A stretch of DNA of 64,000 nt, from contig NC_068567.1 of assembly GCF_025698545.1 (NCBI RefSeq), forward strand, positions 56,425,371 to 56,489,370, read 5' to 3'. The notes under the pieces are model-generated. The model ran no database searches. It was given only the letters and a program-made list of their open reading frames with translations, and was not told where the DNA came from. The DNA is from Gossypium raimondii. Its lineage: Eukaryota > Streptophyta > Magnoliopsida > Malvales > Malvaceae. The translations under genes and the position numbers were made by a program. Below, one piece after another: positions 11,900 to 26,367 of the stretch (positions are counted from its first letter, which is position 1; every line of letters starts with the position of its first letter).

Positions 11900-14800
11900 T
11901 TAAGCTGTTGGTAACGACCGGCGGCAAGTTGGGCATTCCATCTTTATGTCCATCCATCTTTGCAAACAACCCGAATGAAAGAAATGATCACATGGTGTTA
12001 CCTGTTAGAGAAATGCAGTTTAAAATCAAGTTCACAATTCAAGAAAATGACCTTGAAGAGCCCCACCAATTAAAGATAAAAATTCTCAACAGTATACCAT
12101 GCAATCTCTTGAACGTTGTGTGAGATCAATGGAAGTCATACAAATGACACAGTCTATGGCATGATTTGCTTCTGGATCAAATCTTCTATAGTAGCTATAT
12201 TTCTCGGGTAGTATCTGCAAACAGAAATTTCAAAGTAGCATCATCATAACATGTCTTTGGAGGCTTTAGCTAAATCCTAGTTCACTTACGATAATGAACA
12301 TCTAAATTTGCCGGCAGATCAAAGCACATTTCACTTAAACAAGCAAATTTAGAAAACAAACAAAACACAATTCACTGAATTAGAAAGGAACAGTCTGGCA
12401 GTAACAAGAGTTCCACAAATAAGGAGTAAGAAAAAGGTTCCCCAATTGGACAAAGGGAGGACAAAAAAAATGAATTTGTTAACCACAAGGGGTCAGCAAA
12501 ATTCGGTTATAACAGACTTAACGGACCCATTCGGATAAGTCATGTCGGTTAAGTCGGTTTTATTTGTTTAGTCGGTCATGGTCTCAGTTAAGTCGACTGT
12601 ATATTGGTTATTAAAATTTGACTGAATTAACTGATTTGGTACATATTATTTTTTATTTATTTTTAAATATACTTATAATATAAAATAACAATAATATATT
12701 TTTTATATAAATAAAAAATAAGTTGGGTTGGTTAAGTTGGTTACGCTTAAGTTGGTCAGTCAGTTATGTTAATGTTGGAGATTGTCAGTTAAGTGTGAAA
12801 AAAGCTCCTGAACCAATCAAAAAAAAACTGAACGTTCACCCCTAATCACAAGAAGACTTCCACTATAACAGTCCTAATTGACTGCAACAAGCCCTGGCCT
12901 ATGAAATTCGCCAAGGTGTTTTCAGTCGAGTAGCATTAGAGGCAACATACATGCATTTAACAAGTTATCACAAAGAGTGAGAGAAATGAAAATAAAAAGG
13001 CAACACATGAAGAGAATAACAGAACCACATCTGACCTGACGAGGAATAAACCATCGAGATCCAAGATAGTGCTGAAGAAGAAGAATGGATGCTTGAAGTC
13101 CAATGAATACAACCAAACAGATGCACCAGCTCTTGTCAGGCTCAATTCGCATAAAGTTGTGAGGGCATCCAAATATATATAATGGGATTGCTAGCCGAGT
13201 AATAGTCATGCCTAAGATGTAATGAGGATGCAAAGGTTTTCTTGAATCACGAATGACGTTGGTGATTATTTGAGGTATCCAAAATGAGTACAAAAGGAGA
13301 AGTATAGGCTGCAAAAAATTATGAAACTCGTACATGACCAAAATGCCTCCTAAAAGGATCCCATCTGCAAATATTTGTACTAGTCAGATCATATTAAGCC
13401 ATCAACTTGTCATAAAGTTCATAATCTAAGAAAGTATTTGATTCCAAAAGCAATCAAAAGGCTATAGCATCATTGAAAAAGTAAGAAGCACATTGAGCAG
13501 CTAACAACAAAGGCTGTTTAGAACAAACAGGGAACATTTACACTCCCTTGATCATTTCTCAGTCTACGTCTCCAACAAGTATGACACCTAAAATCCACTT
13601 TAGCTTTCTAGCATCATTTTCTATGTCAGAAAAGCAGTCCTTATGACTTCCACAAGACTTTTTTAGTTCCTCTCAGAAACTTACAGCTTTCCACATAGGA
13701 ATCAAATGTGTCAAGTTATTCTTGTGGAGAGACTGAGCAATAACTCGCTCTATTATAGTAAAGATGATTTATATGGATATTAGCTTTTTAGTGAAACCAT
13801 CTTTTGGCTTTTGCTATCACTCAGCTTCCTATTGATTTACGGTGTTTTGTTTTTAAGCAAAGCTGCAAAGGAGAGCAAGATGGACACATGATCTTTTTTC
13901 TGAGCATATCCTATTGATAGAATATGGTGTCTGAATAGAGGATTCTATAGGAGCATCAACTAACTGGGTACACCATCAGGATTAGACTAGGTAACAAGGC
14001 AAAGACGCAATATTTAGGAAAATCGAATCTTAAATTTAAAGCTTTGCTAATTAGACTTGATCTTTACTAGCAGTCAATAGAGACAAAACTAATGAATGTG
14101 AATGGTGGCCAAGCAAGTTTATGCAAGAGAGAGACAGTTAGTATTTGTGTGTACTCTATGCATCACTTTCGGCAAACCATATATATTAAATTTCTATCCG
14201 CAACTGTGAAAACTTTTCTGGCACTTACAGAAACGGCTATATAGAACTGATAGCTCACGCCTCATTGTCTCCCAACCTTCACCGTTATTCATCGGTCTAC
14301 TTGCCTTCCATATTGCAAGAAGGTACCTCATCTCAAAAATGGAGAAGACTACAAACTTGAAGAATGCCGCAGTTGCAAAAGCATTAAACAAGGACTCTGT
14401 ATAAAGCAAAAGAAAATGAACTTAGCAGAGATAGACCTTCAAAAGGAGCAGCTAATAGGAGAGATCCACTGTTCTATGTTAAGCCATCAACCTACTATCA
14501 GAAGCAGGGCAGATTCAAAGTGCATTTTCAAATCAAACTACTCACATGTAATACTGGAAAAGACTTGCCCACAAATAGAAAGAATAATCTCTGAAATTCC
14601 TACTAATTATTTTCAAATTGAGATGGTGCTCATAGTCTCAACCGATGACAATGCAAAGATAATTTATCAGTTCTAGTTTTGGATCCCCATTACGGTTATA
14701 AATAGAGTACCACCGCTTGCGGGAGCAGATATAATTGAAAAGGAAAAGGTGAGAGAGGCCTTATGTTCTTTATAGATTTATATTACTGCAAAGATCTGGC

Positions 14801-17800
14801 AGATAACTTAGGTAATATTAGCATTTCTTTGGCACAGTTAATTAATACTCACCAACCAGTATTCCTGCAGTGAGATGTAAGAGGCAAAGATAAGCATCCA
14901 TGATAGCCTGTTGACCAATCGTTAAAATTGAAACTTTTGCAGCTCCCTGATAGATAAGAGACAAAATTACCTTTATTAATCACAAAGAAGTAAGCTACTC
15001 ATTAATGCTATATCAAAATATAGCATTCATGCAAAATAAGCTTGTTGCCTTGTACATATATGCCTTAGATTCTTACCGATTGTGTGTTGCTATGTTCCAT
15101 TTGTCTGATTAACAGAAGGACTTGAAGGAAGGAGACCTAACAATAAACAATTAAGGAATCCAGCCAAAACAGGCCTGCAAGACCGCATTAACAATGAAAA
15201 AGGATGACATATAAAGGATACAAAGGTGACCATTAAGGTGTAGTTGACTGCTTTGTTGTAATAGACTTCAATGTTGACAGAAGTTGCATTTAATAGCAAA
15301 GGTGAGAAGCAATCTCCATCATCATCCACCGTCGGACTCTCCATCAATCCTTCGATGTGATAACGATCATGATCTCCATCTATAAAAGATCAAAAAAACT
15401 TCCAAATTTGAATACTTAAAATGTCATAGTGGATAGTACAATCCGTTCCCAGTAGATGTTTCAGATCAGCATAAAAAATTGTAGCTGTGAGAGGTGACCC
15501 ATACTTAACTCGCCAAGTTAACTTGGTCTTTCAGCAGCAAGAACTTTCTTTTAAGCTGCTTCCAGTTGATGTACATTCTAATGACATTTTAAGATTCTCT
15601 TTTTTTTAAAAAAGAAGACTCATGGGAGTGGCTGGATAAATAAAAGACCATTTTCTGAAACTGATGGACCTGTCTTAAATTATATCATAACTGGTCCTTA
15701 TACCCAGACTTGATCCAGACAGCAAGAGAGCCCAATTGTTCACAATGCCAAATTAGCGATTAAGTCTATGAAGAAATAAATCAATATTTCTTCCACAATT
15801 CTTAATTCAATAGATTTTAGTAAAAGAATATCTTTCCAAACAAATGCTTGTCAATAAATAGACCAGAGAAGAATGCAATGGTACAAGAAGATGAGTCTAA
15901 GAAGTTGAGATAACTCGAATACCATTTTGGCTGGATGAGATGCGTGAAATTTGGGCTGCAATTTCTATATTGCAATGTTTCTCCATCTCATAAATTGGTG
16001 CTGCAATAAGAGAAAACAACATTCACTATATTGCAAACTTAACTTGAGCTTAAGCCAAGTGACATAGTTATAACTTACAATTTTTTCTTCTCCATATTTT
16101 GCCACGTGGAGATTCTTGGAACACTTGAGAGGAGAAAACTCCAAGCTGTTCAAAGACATTGCAAGCTAGTAATCAGAATCACCATAAAAAAAACATTTAT
16201 CAAAACGGACAACTAAAACTGTGTATGCAAAACACAACACCAACTCAAACATTATCTAAAAAGCAACTCATGGACGTAGCCATCCATCATAGCCTGTTGC
16301 AGATACATTGCTATAAATAAAAGCCCATAATGCACAAATACAAATTCAAAATCTTGCAACACCAAAGAAAACTCAGGCAGAAGTGAAACACGGAAGGAAA
16401 TTATCTCTTTTAACCAGGTATCAACTTTGTTTAAGTTAAAAAGCCAAAATCCAATACATAAGCTTAACAGCTCCAACCTGAAACTGAAACTATATAGATA
16501 AGGTAAGCAGTAGACAGTTTTGTGCTATTGGCCAGACATTCAGATAATACCATTACTCTAAAGAAAGACTTCTGGAAACAGGCAAGAAACTAGCAGCATT
16601 ATATGTGGCATTATGAAAGGGAACCCATTCTAAAAGTCCAATGTGATATAGAATCAACATCAAATGCTAGTGAACCACGAATGAGTAAGATACGAAGTAT
16701 TACCAAATGGTATGGGTTAGACAAAATATAATCTTCTTCCTGACTCAGCTCTCCTTCCTTTCCACTGCAATAGTATGCCAGTAGAATATGTCAGAGTTGA
16801 AATGCAATCAGCAAACCGGATTCACAAAATATCATCTTAAAAGAGCACATAAATGGAAGTGAGAGAGTGAACAACTATATTGCAAATGCCCCTTTATCTG
16901 CACCCTTTAGTTGCAGGCATTCAACTAGTATGCATTTCTTTCTCAAACAATGTCCAATCAAGCAGAAAGAACTTTTAATGAGCAATCAATACTGTCCAGA
17001 TTTACCTGTTAGCTACCATTCGAAGCTGTCTAAAAGGCCATATATATACACCCTCTACCCTTATTTGAGCACCACCAACATTGTGTTTGTTATCAAACAC
17101 GTCATGGAAAATAATTACACCCTGTTATACCACCACGAATAAGAAACAAAGTCAGAAAATAAGTAACAATGGTAAGATACAGCCTACAGTAGCTAGAAGC
17201 CATTCTCTTTATAAAGAGAGTTCTTATAACAAAAATGCAACAAATATGATTAGGCAAACAACTAAAGAGGATGTAGGAAAATCAAACTTAATGACATAAC
17301 CAGTCTATCATGTCTTCAGGCAAAATAGAAAAAAACATATCTGTGTGTACATATTGCATTTAGAAACATAGTTCAATTGTCCTAACAAGGCCACAAAACA
17401 AGCAAAAAAATGGAAAGGTATATTAATTAATCATAAGAGCAAATTTCTAATATGATCAAGACCCCCTTACCTGAACATAATGTACACCAGTTATTTTTGT
17501 TGGTGTGCTAACTAATTCAATGACAGAATCACCAGCTGACTTCCTGAAATCGGGAAATTTTGAAGAGCTATTCAAAGACTCCAGGAACTTCCAAGAGCCT
17601 GCAATTTCCCAGTCAAATTAATAAAATTGTCAACACAAATAAATGTACATGATGAACTAAATGATTGAATTTAATCCATTAAATAACAGTGGTTAGCTTA
17701 ATAAACTAAAAATCTCAGAAAAGTACTTTTAGAAGCCAGCCAATTCATTAGTTTCCTTCCTAAATAGTTTTTTTTTTTAAATATCAGGACCTGTTCTAGG

Positions 17801-19139
17801 TTAGAACAATCTCTGATCCATGTGCCATCCAAATACAATCTGTCTTTGCATCCAAAACAAATTGACCTGAAGCAAGCATCTGTTTTAGTAAATAAAGTTC
17901 CATCGCTGTTTTATTTTTAGAGTTCATGGAGTGCAGGTTTTGAGCCTCTGAAAAATATATTTTTACCAATATTTTCTAGGAAATTCATCACCTAATCATG
18001 GACAACCAAAGTGAAAAAATTACAAAAGTGTAGGGAAACCAAGAGAAGATACTGCAGAACAACATAAAGCAATCAACCAAAAAAACGCATGATACTTGGG
18101 CTATAAGTAACAAGATCCAGAAAATTACTCCTAAAGCATCAACTCTAATATGCATATGATGGAATTCAACAAAATTTACTTACCTCGATAAGTTCCTGTT
18201 ATGTTCCATGCATGAAATGGACCCAATTCGCTTTCATCTTTTCTAACAAATAGCCACTACAGGATGCATTAAGAATATCAATAAATTTATAGTACCCAAA
18301 CTGAAGAGCGCAAGGTGTGAAAAACACAAAAAAATATAGAGCCAATCTACGTTTTCTTAAATAACTAAGTGATATAGCTAAAGTAAACAATCTTTTTCTT
18401 CTAAGAAAGGGAAGGGGGGGGGGGCCTTCATATCAAGTTGATGACATTTTTCAAAACATAAAAAGATGGTTCTTTATCTGTCTATTCTGATTTAATTGAC
18501 CCTGAATTTCTCAGCATAAATTGAAAGATTAACAAATTAGTGTCTGTTAAGGAAACTTCAAGCCGGATTGCAATTTAGCTCTCCATTTTGAAAATCTACC
18601 TATCAAGATAATCTAATTTCCAGTTTCAACTACGTGTTCTCTGGACAAGATTGTTAAAATTGCACATCAAACTTGACATTGCCCACTTCCATTTTGCAGC
18701 ATTTCATTATACAACAGCAAAAGAATAACCAGTTAAAACCTATCAAAGCGCAATGACTAAAGCACTAACTCAGGAAAATTGACATAAAATTCTAAATTTG
18801 ACAACATCAGAAGCACAATAACCAATTATACAACCATGAATTAGGCACCCAGAATCAAAACCCAAATTTTCATCTTTGCTTAAGAGAAAAATAAAATAAA
18901 ATTTAACAATAATTAACATCAATAAAGAAAAAGCTAGGGAATTAAGAAGTACCAACCTCATCGCCCCATGACCGAGCCCTTTCTCTTATCGGTCTCAATC
19001 CCGCCACTGGCTTTAACATAACAAAACCAAACCACAATCCAAAAACAACCCTAAACACAAACCCTAATCTTCTCCTCCTCGAATTCCACAAAAAATCCAA
19101 ATATTCCCTGGTGATCATATCAAAACCCCGACATCCCAT
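11900..19139 (-). CDS. FLY1: FLYING SAUCER-type transmembrane RING-H2 E3 ubiquitin ligase (14 exons, 577 aa)
   Basis: Endomembrane E3 ligase family. Arabidopsis FLY1 limits pectin demethylesterification in seed-coat mucilage. Exons on the minus strand: 19139-18957, 18256-18184, 17598-17471, 17121-17006, 16764-16704, 16145-16079, 16000-15923, 15379-15222, 15136-15077, 14946-14853, 14396-14229, 13364-13036, 12214-12098, 12001-11900. Junctions are GT-AG and phases agree. Layout: hydrophobic signal/anchor about residues 27-50 ending in KPVAGLRPIRERARSWGDE; long lumenal region; about six membrane segments between roughly 280 and 500 (for example YTLMVTFVSFLQVLLLI); C-terminal RING-H2 with C527, C530, C548, H550, H553, C556, C567, C570. 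It ends CPTCRRSLPTA. All eight zinc ligands are present and no breaks were found. FLY1 and its paralogue FLY2 cannot be told apart by eye. The start at M1 is likely; M8 is a downstream alternative. Confidence 0.93.
12488..12842. mobile_element. hAT-like non-autonomous element in intron 12 of the RING gene
   Basis: The ends AGGGGTCAGC and GTTCACCCC form a short, imperfect terminal inverted repeat. Flanking TAACCACA and TAATCACA match at 7 of 8 bases, as for a hAT 8-bp target duplication. The interior repeats TTAAGTCGGTT/TTAAGTTGGTT words and has no ORF. It sits between exons 12 and 13 and leaves the splice sites intact. Confidence 0.55.
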
Positions 19140-19380
19140 TTCAAAAACAATACTAATTTGCTTTGTCTTAATATAAAATAAAAATATCCAACTTCAATTT
19201 CCCAGGAAGGAAGCAAATATGTTTACAAGCTGATTTAGATGATAGATACAAGAAAACGATACAAACCCACTGCACATTAAGGATAAAGATAATAAGAGAT
19301 TGCTTCAAGTAGAGTTATGTGAACCAACAAACAGCACCCAAAGATCAAACAGTAGAAAATGAGAGCTCAACAAACTAATT

Positions 19381-19403
19381 CTCTCTCTCTCTCTCTCTCT
19401 CTC
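19381..19403. repeat. (CT)n microsatellite upstream of the RING gene
   Basis: About eleven CT units followed by a C-rich tail. On the gene's strand this is a GA tract about 240 bp before the ATG, a common place for GA repeats in plant 5' UTRs and promoters. A regulatory role is not shown. Confidence 0.9.
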
Positions 19404-20593
19404 CCTCCCCCTTCCCTTGTGTTGTATATATAAATTTAATTCTTATATTGGTTTTAATATAAACAAACAACAAAAAAGATACCCCAAAGAGAACTTTCAG
19501 AAAAAAAACAGCACAGTTAATACAAAATATATATTCAGAAAATACGTGAAGTATACATGAACAAATTTTTAATCTAAAAGGGTTTGGCAAAGTGGTGGTT
19601 TGTTGTTGTTGACATGTTTGCTTGAGTTTTGGTAATTAGAAGTCGAGAGAAAGAGTTTCGGCCCTCTAGGTTTAGTTTGTAACAATACGCGCTCTTTTAG
19701 CGAGTTAGAATCACGTACCAATTACGGAGAGTCAACTGATGTTTGGTCCTTACCATCTTTGGTGTATTAAAGTTATCTTAATCTTTATTAGTTAGAGGCT
19801 TAGACATGAGAACAACTAAATTATATGATTCGTTTCTATTATTATACTCTTTTCTATGTACCAAAATAAAGGAATATATCATTTACTTAATATTAAGTTG
19901 GTATTATATAATTAGGAAATTATCAGAAAAACCCTCTCTTCAACAAAGTAAAATTACTATTGTGAGAATATTTATAGTTTTATATATTGATAAATTTAAA
20001 AATTAGATAAACATGATAGAATTTAAACTAAATCATCAATTTTATTATTAATTTAACTTTATCATTTAAATTAAAATCATAATTTAATCTAATCTCTTGA
20101 ATTTGGTGTCACGAATCAATTGAACGCTAATTAAATTAAGAAATTAAAAAATGGTTTTGCACATTCAAAACAACTTATATTATTCGACAATATTTTAATC
20201 TTTTAATTTAAAAATAAAAATATGTATATGGTGGGATTTAAACTCATATGAATTACATTTCAAAAACTCTAAGCTTAGCACTCAACCAAGTCTTTATTTT
20301 GATTTTTTTATACATTTTAATTTTGCCATGTATATTTTATTACCTCAATCAATTTTATATATCAATAATGTTGTTGATTGAGATAGTATCACAAATTAAC
20401 TCGACATCAACTTCAAATTGATGACAACACTGTGATAAATAATTGTATTCATTTAATATTCTTAATATAATATATTTATGTATTTAAATTTTATTTTATT
20501 TATAATTTAATTTAATTTTTAAATTTTAATATTATACATATTTCATGTATTATTAATTAATAATACTTTTATCCGCCAACCTAATATTCTTCT
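19404..20593. other. AT-rich intergenic DNA, promoter side of the RING gene
   Basis: No gene was recognised. Around 20225-20300 the minus strand shows tRNA-like A-box and B-box words (TGGTTGAGTGCT, AGTTTAAATCCC), perhaps a SINE remnant. Low confidence. Confidence 0.5.
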
Positions 20594-21612
20594 TGTAACA
20601 CCCCTAACCCATATCCGCTACCGAAATAGGGTTTTGGAGCATATCAAACAAACATAATTTCAAAACATTTCAGATCATATAATATTCAAGTCAAAATCAA
20701 TCAAACTCATACATATTGTCCCTTATTAAAGCCTTCGAGGACCAAACTACATTATAGAAACAAATTGGGACTAATTCGGAAAGTTTGAGATTTTTTTTGC
20801 GAAATATTAAAAAAATTTCAAAGCTGCAGGGTTTACACGGCCGTGTGATTAGGCCATGTGACTCACACGATCAGGAGATACGTCCGTGTATCAGGCCATG
20901 TGGGCATTCGAAATAGGGACACACGACCTTGTCCCAGCCCGTGTCTATACCCGTGTAACTCTCTAACTTGGGTCACACGGCTAAGCCCCACGCCCATGTG
21001 CCCTATCGAAATGGCTTCGCACGCCCGTGTGCTAGCCGTGTGTCTTACACAGCCCAGTCACACGTCTGTGTGTCTGGCCGTGTGGACTCAATATGTACCT
21101 TTAACAATAAGTTTACCATTCCCTGCAAGCTTACAGGCGATCAAAATTAAGTACCTAACCAATTGAGCTTTGAACTTTGAAACATTAATTTCTCCTTCCT
21201 TTCTTTCCCTTTTTCTTTTCTTTCTTTTTCTCCCTGTTTCGTTTCTATCCTGTTTCTTTCTGTTTCTTTTATTTATTATATTTACTTATTATAATATATA
21301 ATATAATATATATACTTAATAATGAAGATATAATATTATAATATTATAATATTTATTTATAAATATCTATTTTATGCCGCCTCAATTATGAACATTGGCT
21401 TAATTGCTTATTTAACCCTTTAATTTTTTAATCTATAATTTAACTTTCACCCTTTTTGTAATTTAGTCCCTTTTACCTAATTACTCTTAATTCAAGCAAA
21501 TTCACCTAACCAAAACCTAATTAACTACACAACTAGCTTTTACGAATCTGATTTACAGTAACGGAGTCTAAAAAATGCACTTTTCGACACTCGTGACTAT
21601 CGGGTCATTGCA
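20594..21612 (-). repeat. Left LTR of the outer chromovirus
   Basis: Begins TGTAACACCCCTAACCC and ends GGGTCATTGCA in plus orientation, 1019 bp. It lacks about 400 bp that the right LTR keeps (around 26936-27340). It contains many CCGTGTG/CACACGG words between 20838 and 21090. Confidence 0.85.
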
Positions 21613-21649
21613 ATTCTCCTCCTAAATAAATTTCGTCCCTAAAATTTAC

Positions 21650-24600
21650 TTGAAAAGAGGTGGAGGTATTGAGATCTCATAGTTTATTCCGGTTCCCAAG
21701 TCGCTTCCTCAACACTATGACTACACCATAATACTTTCACTAACAGAACTCGCTTATTACGCAACTCTTTCACCATCACGTGCTAAAATCTCAACCAACT
21801 CTTCTTCATATGACAATCAGGTTGAATTTCAATATCTTCCGTCGAAATAACATGAGATGGGTCCGATCGATATCTTCTAAGCATTGAAATGTGAAAAATA
21901 TCATGAATTTTTTATAATTCAGCAGGCAAAGCTAAACATTATGTAATTGGTCCCACTTTTTTCGTGATCTCATACGGTCTAATAAAATGAGGACTCAGTT
22001 TCCCTCTTCGACCAAATCTCAAAATTTTCTTCCAAAGCGAAACTTTAAGAAATACTTTATTGCCAATAGAATATTCAATATCTCAACGTTTCAAATTTGC
22101 ATATGATTTTTGTCTATCAAAAGCTGCCTTCAATCAGTCTGGAATTTTCTTAACAATGTCGTTTGTTTCTTGGACCAATTTCGGCCGATCATTTTTCTTT
22201 CACTTAATTTCATCTAAAAATAGTTGATCGACATCTACAACCATATAAAGTTTCATACTGAGCCATTTGAATACTTGATTGAAAACTATTGTTGTACACA
22301 AATTCGGCCAAAGGTAAGTAACGCTCCTAACTCGATTTAAAATCAATAACACAAGCATGAAGCATATCTTCCAAAATCAATAACATGTTTAGATTATCCA
22401 TCGGTCTACGGATGAAAAGTCGTACTAAAATTAAGTCGCATACTAAAAGATTCGTAAAATTGTTTTTAAAATCTCAAGTAAATCATGGATCCCGATTAGA
22501 AATTATTGACATGGGAACACCGTGCAATCTCACAATTTTTGAATATAAACTTCAAAGAAGTTTTAAAATAACCAATCAGTCTTGGTTGCAATAAAATAAG
22601 TCGATTTTGTAAGTTGATCAACAATTACCCAAATAGCATTTTTCTTACTTGACGATAATGGTAACCCCATTATAAAATCCATTGTGATGCAATCCCATTT
22701 CCATTTAGGAATAGAAATAGGTTGAAGTAATCCGGTAGGAACTTGATGTTCCACCTTAACTCGCTGACAAGTTAAACATTTTGCCACATACTCAACCACA
22801 TCTCTTTTCATTCCTGGCCACCAATAAGATTCTCGCAAATCACGATACATTTTTGTTCCTCCAAGATGCAAAGCAAAAGAACTATCATGAGCTTCACGAA
22901 GTATCAACTCTTTCAATTCAGAAACATCCGGAACACAGATTTGGTTATGAAATCTCAAACAACCATAATTATCAATACTGAAATTTTCTAATGTACTATT
23001 CTGAACCATTTCTCTTTCTTCGCCAACTTGTCATCTTCTAACTGCAACGACTTGATTCGATCAAACATCACTAGTTTGATTTTAATTCACCAATAAGCTT
23101 CCATCTTCATTGATACTTGAGTTGAGCAAACATTGCTCGTAATTCAATCGTTGTTTTTTACTCAATGCATCGCCTACAACATTAGCTTTACCAGGGTAAT
23201 AATCAATAACACAATCAAAATCTTTCAGAAGCTTTATCTAATGGCGATGTCTCAAATTCAACTCCTTTTGAGATAGAAGGTATTTGAGGCTCTTATGATT
23301 GGTATAAATATAACACTTTTTGTCGTACAAGTAATGTCTCCAGATCTTTAGAGCAAAAACGACAGCAGCTAGCTATAAATCGTGCATCGAATAATTACGT
23401 TCATGCATTTTTAGCTGACGAGATGTATAAGCAATCACTTTCCCATCTTGTATTAAAACACAACCAAAACCGCTCAAGGAAACATCACTATAAACAACAA
23501 AATCCTTTCCTTATTCTGGTAAAGTTAAATCGGTGCTTCAGTTAACATCTACTTCAATTTCTCAAAACTTCCTTGACACTGATCATCCCAGACGAACTAA
23601 ACATTATTATGCAAGAACTTTGTCATCGACAATGCTATCTTCAAAAATCCATTTACAAATCTTCGGTAATAACCAACTAATTCAAGAAAACTACGAACCT
23701 CTAACACATTCCTCGATGCTTTCTACTGAACAATTGCCTTGATCTTTTTTGGATCAGCTCTAATTCCATCTACTGATATAACATGACCCAAAAATACAAC
23801 CTCATATAACTAGAATTCACACTTACTAAGCTTCCCATATAATTGTTTCTCTCGTAACACTTGCAAAACAATTCTAAGATGTTGCTCATACTCGGATTCA
23901 AATTTTGAATAAACTAATATATCATCAATAAAAACTACCACAAACTGATTCAAATACGGTTGGAAAATATGATTCATGAAATCCATAAATCCTGCCAGAG
24001 CATTCGTCAATCCAAAAGGCATCACTAAAAATTCATAATGACCATACTGTGTTCAAAATGTCATTTTCGGTACATCATTTTCTTTCACTTTCAAATGATA
24101 GTAACCTAATCTCAAATCAATCTTTGAAAAGACAAAAGCTCCTTTTAGTTGATCAAATAAGTCATCAATACGGGGTAAAGGGTATTGATTATTAATCGTC
24201 AACTTATTCAATTGTTGATAATCAATACAAAGCCTCATCGAACCATATTTCTTTTTGACAAAAAGCACTAGAGCTCCCTAAGGCGATACATTAGAGCGTA
24301 TAAAACCACGATCCAATAAATCTTGCAATTGTACTTTTAATTCCTTCAATTTCATAGGTGACATACGATATGGGGCATTGACACCGGAGCCATACTAGGA
24401 AGCACTTCAATTGCAAACTCAACCTCTCGATCCAATGGTAATCCTAGTAATTCATTGGGAAACACATCGTGAATTCACAAACAGTTTGAATCTTACAAGA
24501 CCGACTATCAATAAAATTTGAATTGATAACATAGGCTAAAAAAGATTCACAAAATTGATGAAAAAGTTTATTAGCTCGAATTGCTGAAATGATACGAGCT

Positions 24601-26229
24601 GAACCACTCGTTCGAATACCATTTACCTCAATCTTATCACCGTTTTCACTCTAAACAACAAAATTCTTTTTACGGCAATCTAGAATCACCCCGTGCTCCG
24701 TAAGCCAATCCATTCCTAAAATTACATCAAAATCACCAAACAAAATTATCAACAAATCAACAAGGAAGGTTATATTCTGTATTATTAACGGACATCTCCG
24801 ACACACCTGATCTACTAACACATATTGTCCTAATGGATATGGACTAGACACCATTATCGATACCACATCTCAGATTTTAAACTTCCCTACTCAACCAATT
24901 TAGTATTAACATATGAATGTGAAGATCCCAAATCTATCAAAGCATAAACATGTTCTGAATGTAATAAAAATATATATGTCATCATATCATTAGCATCACC
25001 ATCCTCACGAGTCCGTACAATATAAGCTCGAGCTGGAGTTCTGGCCTCTGACTGTTGAGTAACAACATCATTTCCCTTCCTAGCACCATCTCTCGAAAAT
25101 GAACCACTTTGGCTCGACCCATGACCTCTAAAAGCAGGCATAGATATTTGAGAAGTAACAAGTGTAGCATTTTTATTCTTTGGACAATCTCTAACAGCGA
25201 AAACATCTCCGAGTTAATTTCTAATATTCATCAAGGTGCTTTTTCCCGCAATGCTCACAATTCAGAATTTTAGTATCCCTGGATGGACTTTACACACTAT
25301 TCGTAGACAGTCGGTTGTCTATCACAGTTTCTATCAGTTCTCTCTGACTTAAAATTTGATCTTCAGCTACCACGAAATTCTTTTGATATCTTCAGTTATG
25401 GATTTGAACTAACAGCTCCAGAACATTTTCTAACAGTACAGGTATTCTCAATCTTTTTATCAAAACCTAGTACTTGTTCTACCATTCTTGCCCTTTCAAC
25501 TAAATCTGCAAACTCAATGATTTTGTGTGATACCAATTGTACTCGCAACTCATCACATAAACCACACAGAAATCACTTGCAACTGTCAATTTCAGTCGGT
25601 ATAAATTCAGCAACATACCTACTAAGTCACGAAAACTCTATTTCATAATCAACTACAAACATTTCATTTTATTTCGGCATAAAAGACTCTTGTTTCCTGT
25701 CTTCAATATACAATTTACCCACATGTTTCTTTTGAAATTCTTTTTGGAAAAATTCCCAATTTACCTGATTTGCGGATACATGACGTGTCACTGATTGTCA
25801 CCAGGTATATACTTCTCCTTGTAGTAGAGAAAGAACACATATTAAACTTTCACGCGGGTTGTATTCGAGTTGTTGCAAGATACGTTTAGTAGATTCAATC
25901 CAAATTTTAGTTGCAGAAGGATCAACTCCTTTCAATCCTAAAAATTCTGTTGCACCATATTTATGTAATTCTTTTTTCGGAGCTCGATGAACAGTAAGGG
26001 TAGATGTTGTAGCGGATGTAGTTCCCGCCACTCGCTGAAGAGTATCAACAATAGCTCTAAGTAGCTGTGAATCATCTCTTTCCTCAATATTACTTCGTTC
26101 AACATTAGGTTGTTGAGTACTAACTGGATTAACACTCGGTGTTACCGATTTGGTTTCATCTAATTCATTGGAAACATCATCTCTGGCATACATTTCTTAA
26201 TCAACATCATCATTATAATCATCCGACAT
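21650..26229 (-). pseudogene. gag-pol pseudogene of the outer chromovirus
   Basis: The minus strand opens with an ATG at 26229 but meets a stop after ten codons. Recognisable pieces in order: gag (about 26193-25300); protease with altered active site ALIDLGSSHSYV and the later VILGMDWLTEHG (about 25141-24651); reverse transcriptase with catalytic FIDDILVYS (about 24268-23810); RNase H remnants; integrase H2C2 zinc region and the start of the core (23009-22563); and a chromodomain tail with EEATWEPE (about 21780-21680). Dozens of stops and frameshifts show an old, dead copy, unlike the young element nested in its LTR. Confidence 0.85.
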
Positions 26230-26349
26230 TTTCAACTATAAAACAAAAATAAATATATATCAGCATCCAAATCCCGACTCAATTATGGCATGTACCTCTA
26301 GACTCAATTTCGACATCAATTTAGTCCGAGAACTGACTAAATCTGCAAA

Positions 26350-26361
26350 GCTTTAATACCA
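26350..26361 (-). other. Degenerate primer binding site of the outer chromovirus
   Basis: The minus strand reads TGGTATTAAAGC just inside the right LTR. It resembles the initiator Met tRNA site TGGTATCAGAGC with two changes, and it confirms that this LTR is the element's 5' LTR. Confidence 0.65.
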
Positions 26362-26367
26362 CTAAAC

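Noticed and set aside
12957-13172. 71-codon frame overlapping RING gene exon 12
   Set aside because: Alternate frame of a well-supported exon.
20225-20300. tRNA-derived SINE on the minus strand
   Set aside because: A- and B-box-like words only; no poly-A tail or duplication could be fixed, so kept out of the element list.
20858-21166. 102-codon plus-strand frame
   Set aside because: It lies entirely in the CCGTGTG-rich LTR field and its similarity to the frame at 26637 reflects LTR identity, not a gene.
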